From contig CM019824.1 in NCBI GenBank assembly GCA_009763385.1, positions 152,898,305 to 152,962,304 of the forward strand: 64,000 bases of DNA. Reading direction: 5' to 3'. The notes under the pieces were generated by a model. That model searched no databases, had not been told where the DNA came from, and saw nothing but the letters and a program-made list of their open reading frames with translations. Below, in pieces: positions 1 to 10,841 of the stretch (within the stretch, counting starts at the first letter, position 1; the number at the start of each line of letters is the position of its first letter). Source of the DNA: Coix lacryma-jobi var. lacryma-jobi. Taxonomy: Eukaryota; Streptophyta; Magnoliopsida; Poales; Poaceae. The position numbers and the translations under genes were made by a program.

Positions 1-436
1 AGTTTCGACGGTTCTAGCGTCTGTATCTTTTACGTTCGAGCTCCGATTTGAGATCCGTTTGTTGTGTTAGTTTCCTAACTTCATAAGGATCTTTCCAAGG
101 TACTTTTTCCACCAGTTGGCCTAAGTATTTTTGGTCGAACACTTTCCTCTTCTCCATAGGAGTGGGGTGTTCCGTTATCGGAGGTTCGATTGTTCTAGGA
201 GCTTGCTTGTGCAGTTTTTGCCCCGTTGCTTTGGCGCTTGGTTTTGGGGGTTCTTCGGTAGTTCCGCTATACCTCTAGGACATCTCCTAGGGTATCCATC
301 TATTCGTAGGTCGAGAACTCACCGGCTGTTTGAGTCTTTGCTTTTGGGGTGATTTTCTGGGACAAGGGCCATCATTTCTCGAGAAGAAATTTGAGGCTCC
401 CATTCACCCCCCTCTGGTCACCAATTCGGTCCTTCA
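1..436 (+). repeat. 3' part of a copia-type 5' LTR (element 1)
   Basis: The window opens inside this LTR, so its TG start is not visible. It ends in CCTTCA at 436, just before a PBS. The last 60 bases include CATTCACCCCCCTCTGGTC, an end shared with solo LTR E (near 33000) and, in altered form, with element D. This end is typical of plant SIRE/Maximus-like copia LTRs. Assignment is by LTR end and PBS only. Confidence 0.8.
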
Positions 437-438
437 AT

Positions 439-451
439 TGGTATCGGAGCC
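439..451 (+). promoter_or_regulatory. Primer binding site of element 1
   Basis: TGGTATCGGAGCC lies two bases after the LTR end. It matches the usual plant initiator-Met tRNA PBS (TGGTATCAGAGCC) except for one A-to-G change. Confidence 0.8.
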
Positions 452-606
452 AGTTAAGGATCTCTCTACCTTAACCGGTTCTGGATCCACGAAGGCGACC
501 TTTTGAGAGCGGTTTTGTTTCTGACTTTGCTTGTCGAGGTGTTGAGCTTTTTGTTTGGCTAACACTAACGGTGCTTTTGGAAGTAGCACCAAGTTCTTCT
601 TCCATT

Positions 607-2556
607 ATGTCTTTGTCTTTTGGTTTGAATGTTTCCAAGGATGACATCTTGGGAAGAAGGAGGAGTGCAGTTGATGAGAGGGATCGCGAGGTGAATGAGC
701 TGTTGAATCTTCTACATGATGATGAACTTTCACCAGAGGATCTTCTACATCAACTTGGCAAGGCCAAGAGAGGTACACTTGCTTGTGGTCTTGTGACCTT
801 GCACAACCTATATGAGGCTTGCACTAGGAATGATGAGCTTTGTGCTATCTTGCTTAGAAAGAATGAGAAGTTGAAATGCTCCATTGCTAGGTTGAAGTCT
901 AGACCCTCTTTGCCTTGCACCTCTTGTAATGACATGGTTAGGAAGAATGATGAGCTAGGTTTTTCTCTTGCTAGCTTAAAATCTAAGAATGAATTGTCGA
1001 AATCAAATGCTTCCAAACCATGTTTAGTTTGCATTGACTTGTGCAAGGATCTTGAATGTGCTAAAACTGAAATAACCTTGATTAAGTCAAATGCTTTGTT
1101 ACCATGTGTTTCTTGTGAGTCTTTGCTTGCTGAAATTAATAAATTAAAAATGACTCACACCACATGTGTAGATGAACTTGAGCATGCTAGGGCTGAAATT
1201 GATGAGATAAATGCTAGGCCTTGTAGCTTGTGCTCTTTAAATAAAGATGCTTGCCATACTTCTTGTGCCAATTATGATTCTTTGCTTGATGTGAATGGTG
1301 ATGTTTCTTCCACCGATTTTATTTGCACATCTTGCATTGATTTAGAAAAGGAAGTTTTGGCTTTGAAGGTTTTGCACGATGATATGAGCGCTAAGTTGGT
1401 TGAGCACAATGATATGAGTGCCAACCTTGAGAAGGAGATTGAGCTCTTGCGTACCACATATGCCGAGTGCATTGAAAAGGAGATGGAAAACTTGAGAAAC
1501 ACTCCTTGTGGTACTTGTGACCGCCTCATGTTTGAAAATGAGGTTTTGGCCAAAAGATGCAAGAGCCTTTGTGCTAAGTCGTTTGAGTCACGCATTTCTT
1601 CCAACTCCGATGTTGATATTTCTGTGTTTGCATCTTTGCAACCGGAGTTGAGTTCTTGTTCTGCGCGTGAGTCTCTTGACGTTAGCACTTGTGCCAAGGT
1701 TTTGGATAGCTCTACCATAGCTACTCCTAACCTTGTTGTTTCTTCGAGTGATGTCCAAGGGACTTCTCTTGACAAGGGTGCTTCTCATATTTTTGGGACT
1801 CGCGCTCCCAATCCGGTTTTTCATTGCACCTTTTGCAAGAAGGATGGACAATCGCTCGATTTTTGTTTTCGCCGTGTCAAGCACGAGCGGCGTATTCGAG
1901 CTAAGACTTTTAGGAAGCCGCGTAGCCTTTCCCATGGCACGTGTGCTTTGAGTGTTGGCACCAAGTTGGTTGTTGATGCTTCTTGTTCTAAGTCCCAAGG
2001 GACTTCTCACTTGTCGAAGAATGGTGTGCCTTCCAGTAGGCCTTTGTACCATTGCTCTTTTTGTGAGAAAGATGGGCATCAAGAAAGCTTTTGCTATCGG
2101 CGTGCCAAACGCTTGCGCCAAGCTCGCTCTTCTAGGAACTTGGTGGTTCATAGCCCTTCTCATGGCATGAACGCTTGTGCTCCTAGTAAGAAGCCCCTCT
2201 TTGTTGATGGGTTTTATGACTCCTTTTCTAGTGGGATCGGTCATGATCATGGACATGCTTCTGGTGCTTCTTCTCTTGGTCCACGTCATGCTTTTCATGG
2301 TGCTTCTATTGGTTCTTCTACAAAAACCTTGGAAGATGTTTGCCTCTTTTCCCGTGGTATGACTCGTTCTTCTCCTCGAGCTGTCCTTTTGAGGAATGCT
2401 TCCAAGGGTGTTTCACAATTGCATTTGAACCAACATTTGCATCATGCTAACTCACAAGATAAGTTGAGATCTGTGACCAAGTCTTGGGTTCCTAAGTACA
2501 TGCTTGCTAACCCTTCAGGATCCAAGACTCGGCCTGCTTTGTCCTCTTGTGTGTAG
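607..2556 (+). CDS. Gag-like protein with repeated CxxC pairs and two zinc knuckles
   Basis: Open frame of 649 codons from the ATG at 607; the frame is open upstream to a GTG at 571, but 607 is the first ATG. The first half is heptad-like and charged, with six short blocks of the form PCxxC or ICxxC (PCTSC, PCLVC, PCVSC, PCSLC, ICTSC, PCGTC) spaced about 30-70 residues. Two knuckle-like motifs follow: CTFCKKDGQSLDFC, where Q replaces the expected His, and CSFCEKDGHQESFC, a full CX2CX4HX4C. The C-terminus (SWVPKYMLANPSGS) resembles the gag-pol boundary of element D (IWVPKILVTN). Gag of this type coats the genomic RNA and forms the particle. Unlike most ORFs here it has no frameshift. Confidence 0.75.
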   Translation: MSLSFGLNVSKDDILGRRRSAVDERDREVNELLNLLHDDELSPEDLLHQLGKAKRGTLACGLVTLHNLYEACTRNDELCAILLRKNEKLKCSIARLKSRPSLPCTSCNDMVRKNDELGFSLASLKSKNELSKSNASKPCLVCIDLCKDLECAKTEITLIKSNALLPCVSCESLLAEINKLKMTHTTCVDELEHARAEIDEINARPCSLCSLNKDACHTSCANYDSLLDVNGDVSSTDFICTSCIDLEKEVLALKVLHDDMSAKLVEHNDMSANLEKEIELLRTTYAECIEKEMENLRNTPCGTCDRLMFENEVLAKRCKSLCAKSFESRISSNSDVDISVFASLQPELSSCSARESLDVSTCAKVLDSSTIATPNLVVSSSDVQGTSLDKGASHIFGTRAPNPVFHCTFCKKDGQSLDFCFRRVKHERRIRAKTFRKPRSLSHGTCALSVGTKLVVDASCSKSQGTSHLSKNGVPSSRPLYHCSFCEKDGHQESFCYRRAKRLRQARSSRNLVVHSPSHGMNACAPSKKPLFVDGFYDSFSSGIGHDHGHASGASSLGPRHAFHGASIGSSTKTLEDVCLFSRGMTRSSPRAVLLRNASKGVSQLHLNQHLHHANSQDKLRSVTKSWVPKYMLANPSGSKTRPALSSCV

Positions 2557-3024
2557 ATATGAGGACGCGGGGTGGAGAACATGCGCCTGATGGAGCTTGA
2601 TCTTTTAGATGTGATCAAGAGTTGATGGTTCTCTACACCCCGCTTAGATTTGCCTCCAAAGAGGCTTTTGCTACTCGGTGAGCTTCTTACACACTCATGC
2701 CTTGAACATCCATGTTCTATTTCTTGTGGTATGAGATGGACGTTCAGGTGCTCACTTGTATAGTTCTTACATGTACATTTCCTTTGTATCATGTTTTGCT
2801 TTAGTCTAGCATGTGCTATCTTCTGTATCACATGTCATGCTAGCTTTGTGTATAGCTTTTGTGGAATATCCACTTTTCATGATAGTTGGTGATCCTTATG
2901 AACATTATGCCATGCTTTACCATACTTCTCCATGAGCTTTACTTGTAGAGGCGTGATGTTCATTAGTAGTCACTTTTCAGGTGCTAGTTTTGATTAGCTG
3001 CATGTACCCTGTTGACATGTTTAG
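2557..3024 (+). other. Non-coding 3' part of element 1
   Basis: AT-richer sequence with no credible gene. Just after the gag stop there is an imperfect inverted repeat (GCGGGGTGGAGAAC near 2569 and GTTCTCTACACCCCGC near 2627). The sequence is cut at about 3025. Confidence 0.5.
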
Positions 3025-3666
3025 ATTGTGGGGCTCAAGCATCTCGTGGTACCCGTTTCCGAAGTGGTCCTTTATGAGCCTATAGTTTTGTGGGGAGATC
3101 TTGCGTGTTGACTCTGGCGGTTGACCCCTAGCGCCGATCGTGAATTGACCCATGTTCGGCAGTCGGCCCTCTGGCGTCTGCTTCTCTTGAATAGTCAACC
3201 CGCTCGTCTGAGCATTAGGCGGGGTCTCCTCACCAGCAGCTCCTGCCCCCTTGGGGTGATTCGGCAGGTTGAAGAGGTGTGGTCCTGCTATAGGGCCAAA
3301 CTCTGCCTCCATAAGTTCATCAGCCTTAGGGACGAATTGGGCGATCATGATGGTGCGGAAAGTGTTGAGGAACGCCCCATGCATGCGGCCGATGGTGCCA
3401 GAGACAGCTTCATTGACCATGTTAGTCATTTTCTGCACTGCCTCCTCTTCCCCAGGATTAGTTGGGTCGAATTGAACGGGCTTCGGCAAATCATGCAGAC
3501 GGCGGACCTTTCCGCTCTTGTTCTTGGAGAAGGCTTCTAGGCACTTGGTCTGGAATTCGGCACAAGCATTCTCCACCTGCTCTTTGTACTCGTCGGGTAG
3601 CTCAGTGAACTGCACCTGCACAAGCCCCGCCTTGTTGCTGGCCTCGGCTTCAGTGACTTCGACCAT
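3025..3666 (-). pseudogene. Gypsy family B gag, N-terminal fragment
   Basis: Starts with MVEVTEAEASNKAG at 3666 (minus) and runs about 210 residues colinear with the gag N-termini at 44073 and 55019, through CLEAFSKNKSGKVRRLHDL to GYHEMLEPHN. Homology stops there; the frame stays open to 2977 through unrelated sequence. In this part the frame is intact, which makes it a useful reference for the shifts in the other two copies. It is a truncated remnant. Confidence 0.85.
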
Positions 3667-3707
3667 TGCTGCAGGAAAAAAGTGTCCCACTGGGCGTGCC
3701 AAAAGTG

Positions 3708-4073
3708 TGTTGACACAAAATGTGACCCTCTGTGCCAATCACACAGCAAGCCGGAGAAGCTAGCTTCAAACGTAGCCCGGGTGCTCAAAAGTCCGGTGCG
3801 TGCCAGTCAGTTTGTCCTGCAACTAACAAGGGAATAAACTGTTAATACAAAGCTGGAACATGCCGGGTATGACCAGACAGTTCCAAGATGTAGGCCCTGA
3901 AGCCACTTACGACGACACATAGCTATGAAAGCTATCTGCCAACAGGTTTAAAGATATTCGGCAGTATGAATGAAGTTACGTGAGTAAGAGTTGCCGAATA
4001 CGTTTGCATGAGAATTGTACTTGCATGGCGTATTGAATATGAAATTAAAGCTTACCCAATCTCGGTTGTACAA
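3708..4073 (-). repeat. Family B LTR fragment, reversed
   Basis: Reverse complement of the 3' part of the B LTR (compare 43660-44032). The LTR end (TGTTGACAC on this strand) is followed by the PBS (GGGCGTGCCAA). It is broken at 4073/4074 by insertion of element A; 4069-4073 (TACAA) is the left target-site half. Confidence 0.85.
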
Positions 4074-4133
4074 TGTCGGTGGTACGAAAAAAAGGGTACC
4101 CCCAATCAACGCAAAACACCCGAAAGCTCGTCT

Positions 4134-4510
4134 CCGTCTCGCCCGAGCCCTCCCAGCCAGGCCTCGGGCGAATGCTCTATCTCCGTCTCGCCCAGCCCTC
4201 CCAGCCAAGGCCTCGGCGAACGCTCGTCTCCGTCTCGCCCGAGCCCTCCCAGCCAGGCCTCAGGCGAACGCTCTATCTCCGTCTCGCCCGAGCCCTCCCA
4301 GCAAGGCCTCGGGCGAACGCTCCGTCTCCGTCTCGCCCGAGCCCTCCCAGCCAGGCCTCGGGCGAACGCTCTATCTCCGTCTCGCCCGAGCCCTCCCAGC
4401 CAGCAGGCCTCGGGCGAACGGCTCTGTCTCCGTCTCGCCCGAGCCCTCCCAGCAAGGCCTCGGGCGAGCACGATCGCTCTCCGTCTCGCTCGAGCCCTCC
4501 AGACCTCGGG
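4134..4510 (+). repeat. 49-bp tandem array in LTR A
   Basis: The phrase CCGTCTCG recurs at about 4134, 4183, 4230, 4279, 4328, 4377, 4430 and 4481, so about eight units of 47-53 bp. Each unit holds AGCCCTCCCAGC and GGCCTCGGGCGA. The array lies upstream of the LTR TATA box, in U3. The reversed LTR A' has a more degenerate array of the same unit. Confidence 0.9.
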
Positions 4511-4723
4511 CAAGCGCGCCCCACACCTCGAGCCTTAACGCACGGACCTCGAGCTGCACAGACAGCCGTACCAGCCCATACCACGCATTTAATGCCTTCA
4601 CCTACTCCGGTCATGTCCACTAGTGCACGCATGTACCACAGTAACTCGGTGTAAAGGTCAAGTCTCGTTTTCACCACAAGCATGGGCAAAAGGGCACCAG
4701 TACAGCACTGTTCGGCCAAGCCG

Positions 4724-4890
4724 GCACTGTAACCCCTCGAGGCCGGCTACGCGCCCCTCGAGCCAGCACTGTAACCCCTCGAGGCCGGCTACGCGCTCCT
4801 CGAGCCCTGCACTGTAACACCTCGAGGCCGGCTCCGCGCCCCTCGAGCCCCGTGGCACCACCTCGAAGCCGGCTCCGCGCCCTTCGAGCC
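4724..4890 (+). repeat. CTCGAG-rich repeats in LTR A
   Basis: About three to four copies of a unit of about 42 bp with GCACTGTAAC, CCTCGAGGCCGGCT and GCGCCCCTCGAGCC. Every unit holds two CTCGAG palindromes. Homologous units are in LTR A' near 41070-41160. Confidence 0.8.
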
Positions 4891-5167
4891 CTAACTACTT
4901 TCGTGCTATTGGAGGACAGGTACCCCAAGACCCGGAGGGACCTCACCGCGTACTGTACATTCCGGGATGGGTGCTGTACGGCTCCCGCCTTGTCGCGCCC
5001 CCACGTCCGCGCCCAGGATGGAAGCCACGACCCAAGGACGCCTCAACAGCGACGATCACATCGGCTCCAGTGGCCCCGACAAGACAGGGTTCCTACCCTT
5101 CTCCGTATGGGGCACCATACGCCCCGACACCTGTAATACCTTATGTAACCCTGGCCTCCCCTTGCTC

Positions 5168-5175
5168 TATAAAAG
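5168..5175 (+). promoter_or_regulatory. TATA box of LTR A
   Basis: TATAAAAG in the context GCTCTATAAAAGGGGAC. The equivalent in LTR A' is at 40670-40678 on the minus strand. Confidence 0.8.
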
Positions 5176-5450
5176 GGGACGCTAGGGCCCTCATTCAGAG
5201 GAGGAACACAACACACGAGTCCACCACAGACACGAGTCCGGACTCCGGTCCACGCTCACTGAGCTTGTATTCTCCCCTGTACAAGCACTTAGGTGCAAGT
5301 AATACAAGAACATCTCCCCCGCTGGACGTAGGGCCTTCTTTGCCCGAACCAGGATAAATCCTTGTGTCCTCTTGCATCACCATCCAGGAAGAGAAGCACG
5401 CGATCATATTACTCGTTGGTGTGATACCCCCGGGTACGAAACACCGACAG

Positions 5451-5469
5451 TTGGCGCGCCAGGTAGGGG
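5451..5469 (+). promoter_or_regulatory. Primer binding site of element A
   Basis: TTGGCGCGCCAGGTAGGGG follows the LTR end after one base, the position expected for minus-strand priming. I do not assign the tRNA. Confidence 0.75.
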
Positions 5470-5507
5470 ACTTCGCGTGTCCGAGCCGATTTCTCGTTGA
5501 TTCCTGG

Positions 5508-7900
5508 ATGGCTTCATCCCCTCTTCCGTTCTCGGCTGGTGCCGTCGTCTGGTTCGGGAGCCTCGAGTTCCTGGCCACAGGCAACGGCAACGAGCTGACT
5601 CTGCTCTCCACGGAGGGCCTGAGCGGAGTGCGTGTCACGCCACCCCGCGGGGGGCGTGACGCGTCGCCCGCACCACCACACGTCGCCACATCGCGAGCGG
5701 CGCCATCGTCACCGTCGTCGCCGGGCGCAGGCGGTGCCCGCGGCAAACACCTACGCCCCCGTAGCGGTGCAGGGTCCCCAAGGGAAACCGCCCGGCGCGC
5801 GGCCGGAGACCTCCAGGGCGCACTCACGCCCGCCTAGCGACTTCGCATTCATCATGCGTACGGACCAGGAGCCAGGCCAGAGGCCTCCGAGCCGTGCGCC
5901 GTCGACGCCGCTCAGCCTCCTCCCGCACGGGTCGCGCGCGCTCGACGCCAGCGGTTCCCGGTCGGCCTCGACAACTCTGCGGCTGTATACGCCCACCGCC
6001 TCGACGAGCGCCATCAGGACCAGACGGTGGCGGACCGGGAGCAGCGTTCGGGCGCGCTGCTGCAGGCCATGGCCAGCCTGGAATCGTCCACCCCGCGTGC
6101 GTCGACCGCGACTTCTTGCGACCCCTCGAGCCACCTCGGCGAGCCACCGTCGGAGAATGGTACCGCGAGCTGCGGTCCCAGCATCGGCCAAGGCGGCGTG
6201 CCGTCAACAGCTCCGACTCCGACGAATACGACTACCACGACCCCGACCTCTGGGATCCCACCAGGGAGTGCTTCCAACTCGAGGGAGTCGTATGCGACAC
6301 CGAGGACGAAGGCGACGACGACAGGCCGGCGCTCGACCTAGAGGGACCTAGCGACGTGGCCGCGGCAGGCGGATCACGCGTTCAGGGAAGGGACGAACCT
6401 CCGGCACCGGCTGTGCCGCCTAAGCACGACGATGGCCGGGCGCGCAACTCGCCCAAGTGCAAGAGGCAATCACCAAAGCCGAGGAGGAACGGCGACACCT
6501 GCTGCAGCTCCGGCAAACCCTGATGCAGGAACCACCCCAGCCCCGAGGAGCCGGAGCTCGAGGCCGGGCTCGAGAGGTCCACCGGCGGATCCTCGAGGAC
6601 GGGGCACCAGCACGCCCCGAGGTATGTTTCCCGCGAGCCGGCCAGAACGTGGTGGCGGCGGCTATGATGCTCCGTGACCTGCCCGCCGTCTCCAACCCCG
6701 ATGCCAGGCGCATGCTCGGAGAAATGAAAAACCTCCTCGAGACAGCCGCGGTGCAGCAGGCCGAGAGCTCGGCGTCACGCCGACGCGGAGCAGCCTCGGG
6801 GAGACCGGCGGACACGCCCCACGACGCTCGCGAGGCATCCGTCCACCAGCCGGACGCCTCTCGAGCTAGGCCAGTCCGCGAACGGATCGTCGACAACCGG
6901 CCACCTCGAGACCCCAACGACGCCCGCAACGACATCAACCGACGGCGCAAGGACAAGGGGGCCCAAGAGCGTGGCTATAGCGCCCATCGGGGGGCGCTAC
7001 GACAGCGACGAGGACCGGCAGGTCCTCGAGCCCCCGGGCCCCCGAGTCTTCAGCCGGGCCATCCGCAGCTCGACCCTCCCCGACCGCTTCCGACCGCCGA
7101 CCAACATCGTGAAGTATGACGGGGAGGTCGAGCCCAAGCTCTGGCTCTCGGACTTCCGCCTTGGCTGCCAACTGGGCGGAGCGAAGAACGACGACCGCGT
7201 GATCATACGTCAACTCCCACTTTACCTCTCGGACACCGCCCGCCGGTGGCTCGAGGGGCTCCCGCCGGATCGGATCCATGACTGGGCCGACCTAGTCAGG
7301 GTCTTCGACGGGAATTTCAAGGGGACCTGCGTGCGTCCAGGCAACCCCTGGGACCTACGGCGTTGCAGGCAGGCGGCGGACGAGCCCCTCCGCGACTTCG
7401 CTCGACGGTTCTCGAAGCAGCGTCTCGAGCTCCCCCACGTGCCTGACGAGGACGTCATCTCAGCGTTCCTCGCGGGCACGACATGCCAAGAGCTTGTTCA
7501 TGAGCTAGGACGCTACCGTCCCGGGACGGTCGAGGACCTGATGGATCGCGTCACCAGCTTTGCTTCGGGCGACGAAGCAGTGGGGGCCTTCTTTGGCCGT
7601 TCCACGGACAAAGGCAAGCGGTGATCGCGCCGGAGGGCTCCAACAAGGGCAACGACGCCAAGAACGACAACAATGACGGCAACAAAAGGAAGAAAAACAA
7701 ACGCAAGGGCCAGAAGGCGAAGCGTGGCGCCGATGACGACGACGACAAAGAGGTGCTCGCGGGCGCCCTCGAGCCTAAGAAGCCCCGAGGCCCCCCGATG
7801 GGGCTGTTTTCGACCAGATGCTCGAGGATCCCTGTACCTACCACAGGGGCCCGTAAACCACAAGTTGAAAGACTGCCGACTGTTGAAGGGCTACTACTCC
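5508..7900 (+). pseudogene. Element A gag, broken by frameshifts
   Basis: Reading starts at ATG 5508 (MASSPLPFSAGAVVW). After a low-complexity Pro/Arg-rich stretch it passes through a DPTRECF block (near 6255) typical of Tat gags. The capsid-like core runs to 7624 (PTNIVKYDGEVEPKLWLSDF, then a WLEGLPPDRIHDWADLVRVF block and DLMDRVTSFASG). A knuckle-like block near 7830-7890 has the pattern CxYHxGPVNHxLKDC. Frames change between these blocks; one shift is at a G run near 6990. Gag builds the particle and binds RNA. The order is normal for the family, so the shifts are late damage or consensus error. Confidence 0.75.
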
Positions 7901-8159
7901 AAGCTCGGCGATAAGAGGGAAGACGCGCCTAAGGGAAAGGATACCGATCGACGCGGCGGCAGAACGCAGATGGCGACTTCCCCCCGGTGCGCGACTGCTA
8001 CATGATCTACGGGGGCCGACCGTCGGGCTCTCAGCTCGAGAAAGAAAGAAGGAGCGCCGGGAAATCTTTTCGCTTGGCCACGACGCCCCCCGGTATCTTG
8101 ACTGGTCCGATGCGCCAATCACGTTCGACCGTGACGACCATCCGGACCGGGTCATAAAC

Positions 8160-8560
8160 CCGGGGGCTTACCCCCTCGTCGTCGACCCCGTCATAGTCGA
8201 CGTTCGGTTCTCCAAGGTGTTGATGGATGGGGGCTCGAGCCTCAACATCATATACCTCGAGACCCTCGACCTCCTGGGGATTTCAGAAGGACAGCTCCGA
8301 CCCAGCGTCGGGGGGTTCCACGGAGTAGTACCAGGAAAGAAGGCCCACCCCCTCGGGCGCATCGACCTGCCGGTCTGCTTCGGCACGCCGGCAAACTTCC
8401 GTCAGGAAACGCTCACCTTCGAGGTGGTCGGCTTCCAAGGGACCTACCACGCCATCATCGGCCGGCCAGGCTACGCCAAGTTCATGGCGATTCCTAACTA
8501 CACGTACTTGAAGCTCAAGATGCCGGGGCAAAAGGGGTCATCACCGTTGACACCTCCTAC
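8160..8560 (+). pseudogene. Element A protease domain
   Basis: The retropepsin active-site block is VLMDGGSSLNIIY, with the catalytic Asp codon at 8226. Here D-G-G replaces the usual D-S/T-G, as is common in Tat-type proteases. The flap and end follow as GFHGVVPGKKAHPLGRI and FQGTYHAIIGRPGYAKFMAIPNY. The frame is open from 8217 to 8753. This aspartic protease would cut the Gag-Pol polyprotein in the particle. Confidence 0.8.
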
Positions 8561-8779
8561 GAGCACGCATACCACTGCGACGTGGAGTGCGTCGAGGGGG
8601 GAGGCCAACGTCCACCTCGACTCGCTCGAGGCCTTGGCAGCTCTGGCCACCGAGGGGGCCCCAGAAGCAAAGCGTCACGCCGGCACCTTCGAGCCGGCGA
8701 GCACACCAAGCAAATACCCGTCGACCCGACCTCGGCCAATGGCAAGACGCTGACCATCAGTACCAGCCTCGAGCCCAAA

Positions 8780-9700
8780 TAGGAAGCAGTGCTCGTCGAC
8801 TTTCTCCGCGCGAACATCGACATGTTTGCGTGGAACCCCCGGACATGCCGGGCATACCGAGGGAAGTCGCCGAGCACGCCTTGGAGATCCAGGCGGGTCC
8901 AGACCGGTGAAGCAACGCCTGCGCCGCTTCGACGAGGAAAAGCGCAGGATCATCGGCGAGGAGGTGCACAAGCTTTTGGCGGCCGGATTCATCAAGGAGG
9001 TATTTTACCCAGAGTGGCTAGCTAACCCTGTACTAGTTAGGAAAAAGAATGGAAAAATGCGGATGTGTGTAGATTACACTGGTCTGAATAAAGCATGTCC
9101 AAAAGTTCCATTTCCTTTACCTAGAATTGACCAGATCGTCGATTCCACTGCTGGGTGCGAAGTGCTTTCGTTCCTTGATGCGTATTCCGGCTACCACCAA
9201 ATTAGGATGAGAAAATCCGATGAGCTCGCGACCTCTTTTATCACGCCATTTGGTATGTATTGCTATGTTACGATGCCCTTCGGCCTTCGAAACGCCGGGG
9301 CAACGTACCAGCGATGTATGCAGCACATCTTTGGCGAGCACATAGGCAAGACCGTCGAGGCCTACGTCGATGACATCGTGGTTAAAACTAAAAAAGTAGG
9401 GAACCTCATCAGCAACCTCGAGACCACGTTCGAGTGCCTCCGGGCCAAGAATGTGAAGCTCAACCCCGAGAAGTGTGTCTTTGGTGTGCCTCGAGGCATG
9501 CTACTTGGCTACATCGTCTCACAACGGGGATCGAGGCAAACCCTGAAAAAATCTCAGCAGTCACGAGGATGGGCCCGATTCGTGACCTCAAGGGTGTGCA
9601 GAAAGTAACAGGCTGCCTAGCCGCTCTCAGCAGATTCATCTCGAGGCTGGGGAAAAAGCACTACCCCTCTACCGCCTGCTAAAAAAGACGGAACACTTTG
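8780..9700 (+). pseudogene. Element A reverse transcriptase
   Basis: Blocks in order: LVDFLRANIDMFAW, KKNGKMRMCVDYTGLNKACPK, FLDAYSGYHQI, FGLRNAGATYQRCMQHIF, then the catalytic YVDD (codons 9363-9374) and LNPEKCVFGV. The catalytic Asp codons are intact. One-base shifts lie near 8850, near 9527 (before IEANPEKISAV) and near 9650 (G/A run). With the shifts ignored this is a full Ty3/gypsy RT that copies the genomic RNA into cDNA. Confidence 0.85.
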
Positions 9701-9701
9701 C

Positions 9702-10841
9702 GTGGACCGCCGAAGCCGAGGAGGCCTTAACCAAGTTGAGGGGTTGCTGACTTCTGCACCAATTCTCGTGCCCCCGCGACCAGCCGAAGGTGACGATTCC
9801 CCCGAGCCCCTCCTCCTCTATGTGGCCGCAACCACTCAGGTGGTTAGCGCGGTCATAGCCGTCGAGAGGCACGAGGAGGGTCATACATTGCCGGTCCAGC
9901 GACCGGTATACTTCACCAGTGAGGTACTCTCCGAGGCCAAGGTCCGGTACCCGCACATCCAAAAGCTGCTCTACGGCATCATCGTCACAAGGCGCAAGCT
10001 CCAGCACTACTTCCTCGCTCATCCCGTGACGGTGGTGTCGTCCTTCCCCCTCGGAGAGATCGTCAACAATCGGGAGGCCACGGGGCGCATCGCCAAGTGG
10101 TCCGCCGAACTAATGGGGGAGACCATCACCTATGCCCCGCGAAAGGCCATCAAGTCGCAAGCGTTGGCGGACTTCGTTGCTGAATGGACCGACACTCAGC
10201 TCCCGCCGGCACAGATTCAAGCCGAGCTCTGGACCATGTACTTCGATGGATCCCTCACGAAGACGGGGGCAGGAGCAGGCCTGCTCTTCATCTCACCCCT
10301 CGGAGTACACATGCGCTACCTGCTACGCTTGCACTTCCCCGCCTCCAACAACGTCGCCGAGTACGAGGCCCTCGTCAATGGGCTGCGCATCGCCCTCGAG
10401 CTCGGGGTCCGACGCCTCGACGCCCGAGGAGACTCGCAGCTCGTCGTCAACCAGGTTATGAAGGCTTCAAGCTGCATCGATCCCAAGATGGAGGCATACT
10501 GCGGGGAGGTGCGCAAGCTGGAAGACAAGTTTTACGGCCTCGAGCTCAACCACATAGCTCGGAAGTACAACGAGGCCGCAGACGAGCTGGCAAAGTTGGC
10601 GTCCACGCGCGGCACGGTACCGCCAGACGTCTTCTCGAGGGACGTCTTCGAGCCATCCGTCGAAATCGACCCGGGGGCTGGCCCTCGACGCCACCCCTCG
10701 AGCAAGACACGGGGGCTCGACTCTCAACGCCACCCCTCGAGAAGGACCCCTCGACGTCCGCAGAGGCGATGCAGGTCGACGCACACGCCTCTTCGTCATC
10801 ACGGCCCCTCGACTGGCGGACGCCCTACCTCGACTACCTGA
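9702..10841 (+). CDS. Element A RNase H region
   Basis: Open frame of 379 codons covering the RT connection (YVAATTQVVSAVI, PVYFTSEVLSEAKVRYP) and a second, complete RNase H. RNase H residues: Asp in MYFDGS, Glu in AEYEALVNGLRIAL, Asp in GDSQLVVNQV and Asp in ADELAKLAS. The extra archaeal-like RNase H after the degenerate first one is a known Tat-lineage feature. It removes RNA from the RNA/DNA hybrid. The last 70 residues or so are repetitive (RRHPSSKT-like) and may not be true coding sequence. Confidence 0.8.
   Translation: MDRRSRGGLNQVEGLLTSAPILVPPRPAEGDDSPEPLLLYVAATTQVVSAVIAVERHEEGHTLPVQRPVYFTSEVLSEAKVRYPHIQKLLYGIIVTRRKLQHYFLAHPVTVVSSFPLGEIVNNREATGRIAKWSAELMGETITYAPRKAIKSQALADFVAEWTDTQLPPAQIQAELWTMYFDGSLTKTGAGAGLLFISPLGVHMRYLLRLHFPASNNVAEYEALVNGLRIALELGVRRLDARGDSQLVVNQVMKASSCIDPKMEAYCGEVRKLEDKFYGLELNHIARKYNEAADELAKLASTRGTVPPDVFSRDVFEPSVEIDPGAGPRRHPSSKTRGLDSQRHPSRRTPRRPQRRCRSTHTPLRHHGPSTGGRPTSTT

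Larger units (their letters stand above)
1..3024 (+). mobile_element. Truncated SIRE-like copia element, gag only (element 1)
   Basis: LTR tail, PBS, leader and one long gag-type ORF are followed by about 470 bp of non-coding sequence. No protease, integrase or RT is seen before the element is cut near 3025 by a reversed gypsy fragment. It is either a truncated element or a non-autonomous gag-only derivative. The 3' LTR is not in the window. Confidence 0.7.
4074..5449 (+). repeat. 5' LTR of element A
   Basis: Begins TGTCGGTGG and ends CACCGACA, a perfect 6-bp terminal inverted repeat (TGTCGG/CCGACA), 1376 bp. A reversed copy of the same family is at 40393-41760. It contains the 49-bp tandem array, a second block of CTCGAG-rich repeats (about 4724-4890), a TATA box and a PBS immediately downstream. 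Confidence 0.92.

Noticed and set aside
1588..2298. Long minus-strand ORFs opposite the gag of element 1
   Set aside because: Low-complexity Arg/Ser/Met-rich translations of the antisense strand with no domain; shadows of the gag frame.
4134..4510. Arg/Ser/Pro-rich proteins in several frames over the LTR A array
   Set aside because: All six frames stay open because of the 49-bp GC-rich repeat; there is no start context or conserved domain, so these are shadows.
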